Source: Streptomyces sp. NRRL WC-3549
GTDB lineage: Bacteria; Actinomycetota; Actinomycetes; Streptomycetales; Streptomycetaceae
Direction: 5' to 3'
Assembly (NCBI RefSeq): GCF_000721935.1
Contig: NZ_KL585409.1
Location: 32,072 to 37,700, forward strand
DNA length: 5,629 bases
A program made the position numbers and the translations under genes. Of the stretch, positions 5,609-5,629 are shown one piece after another; position 1 is the stretch's first letter; every line of letters starts with the position of its first letter. The notes below the pieces were generated by a model, which saw only the letters and a program-made list of their open reading frames with translations, made no database searches and was not told the origin of the DNA.

Positions 5609-5629
5609 CCTGTCGTCGCCCCCTACTCC

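Overview
The window is very GC-rich. Its genes end most codons in G or C, use GTG as well as ATG starts, and have purine-rich ribosome binding sites. Gene content (Sfp-type phosphopantetheinyl transferase, polyketide synthase, pirin, small TPR protein, Hanks-type Ser/Thr kinase) points to an actinomycete, most likely Streptomyces or a close relative. This is inferred from base composition and family resemblance, not from a search.

Left part (1-2911): a decayed or error-bearing edge of a polyketide locus. On the minus strand, 1-1206 encodes the N-terminus of a PKS protein with the order dehydratase (DH), ACP, start of a second ACP. It carries an apparent one-base frameshift near 530 and runs off the window. 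Just upstream, 1203-1838 is recognisably an Sfp-type 4'-phosphopantetheinyl transferase, the enzyme class that would activate those ACPs, but it has lost two signature motifs and looks like a pseudogene. About 390 bases further upstream is a strong minus-strand promoter (TTGACG-17-TAAGCT), overlapped by a perfect 7+7 inverted repeat. Diverging from it on the plus strand is a broken TetR-like regulator (2391-2785) with a 9-bp repeat tract and a frameshift. The layout reads as a regulator/operator/PPTase/ACP-carrier module caught during decay.

Right part (2912-5629): conserved housekeeping-type genes in good condition. A pirin (minus, 2912-3877) and a 120-residue TPR protein (plus, 3998-4360) diverge from a 120-bp region holding an 18-bp imperfect palindrome. 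The TPR gene ends in a long compound hairpin and converges on a soluble Ser/Thr kinase gene (minus, 4590-5520).

The most certain unusual observation is in the kinase gene. Bases 5359-5376 are 18 of the 19 bases of the Tn5/Nextera transposase mosaic end. They replace the stretch that should encode the ATP-binding lysine (VAVK) region and break the frame. This is best explained as adapter sequence left in the assembly, so the kinase is probably intact in the organism. The other frameshifts here should be viewed with the same caution. I found no RNA gene, CRISPR array or transposase gene.
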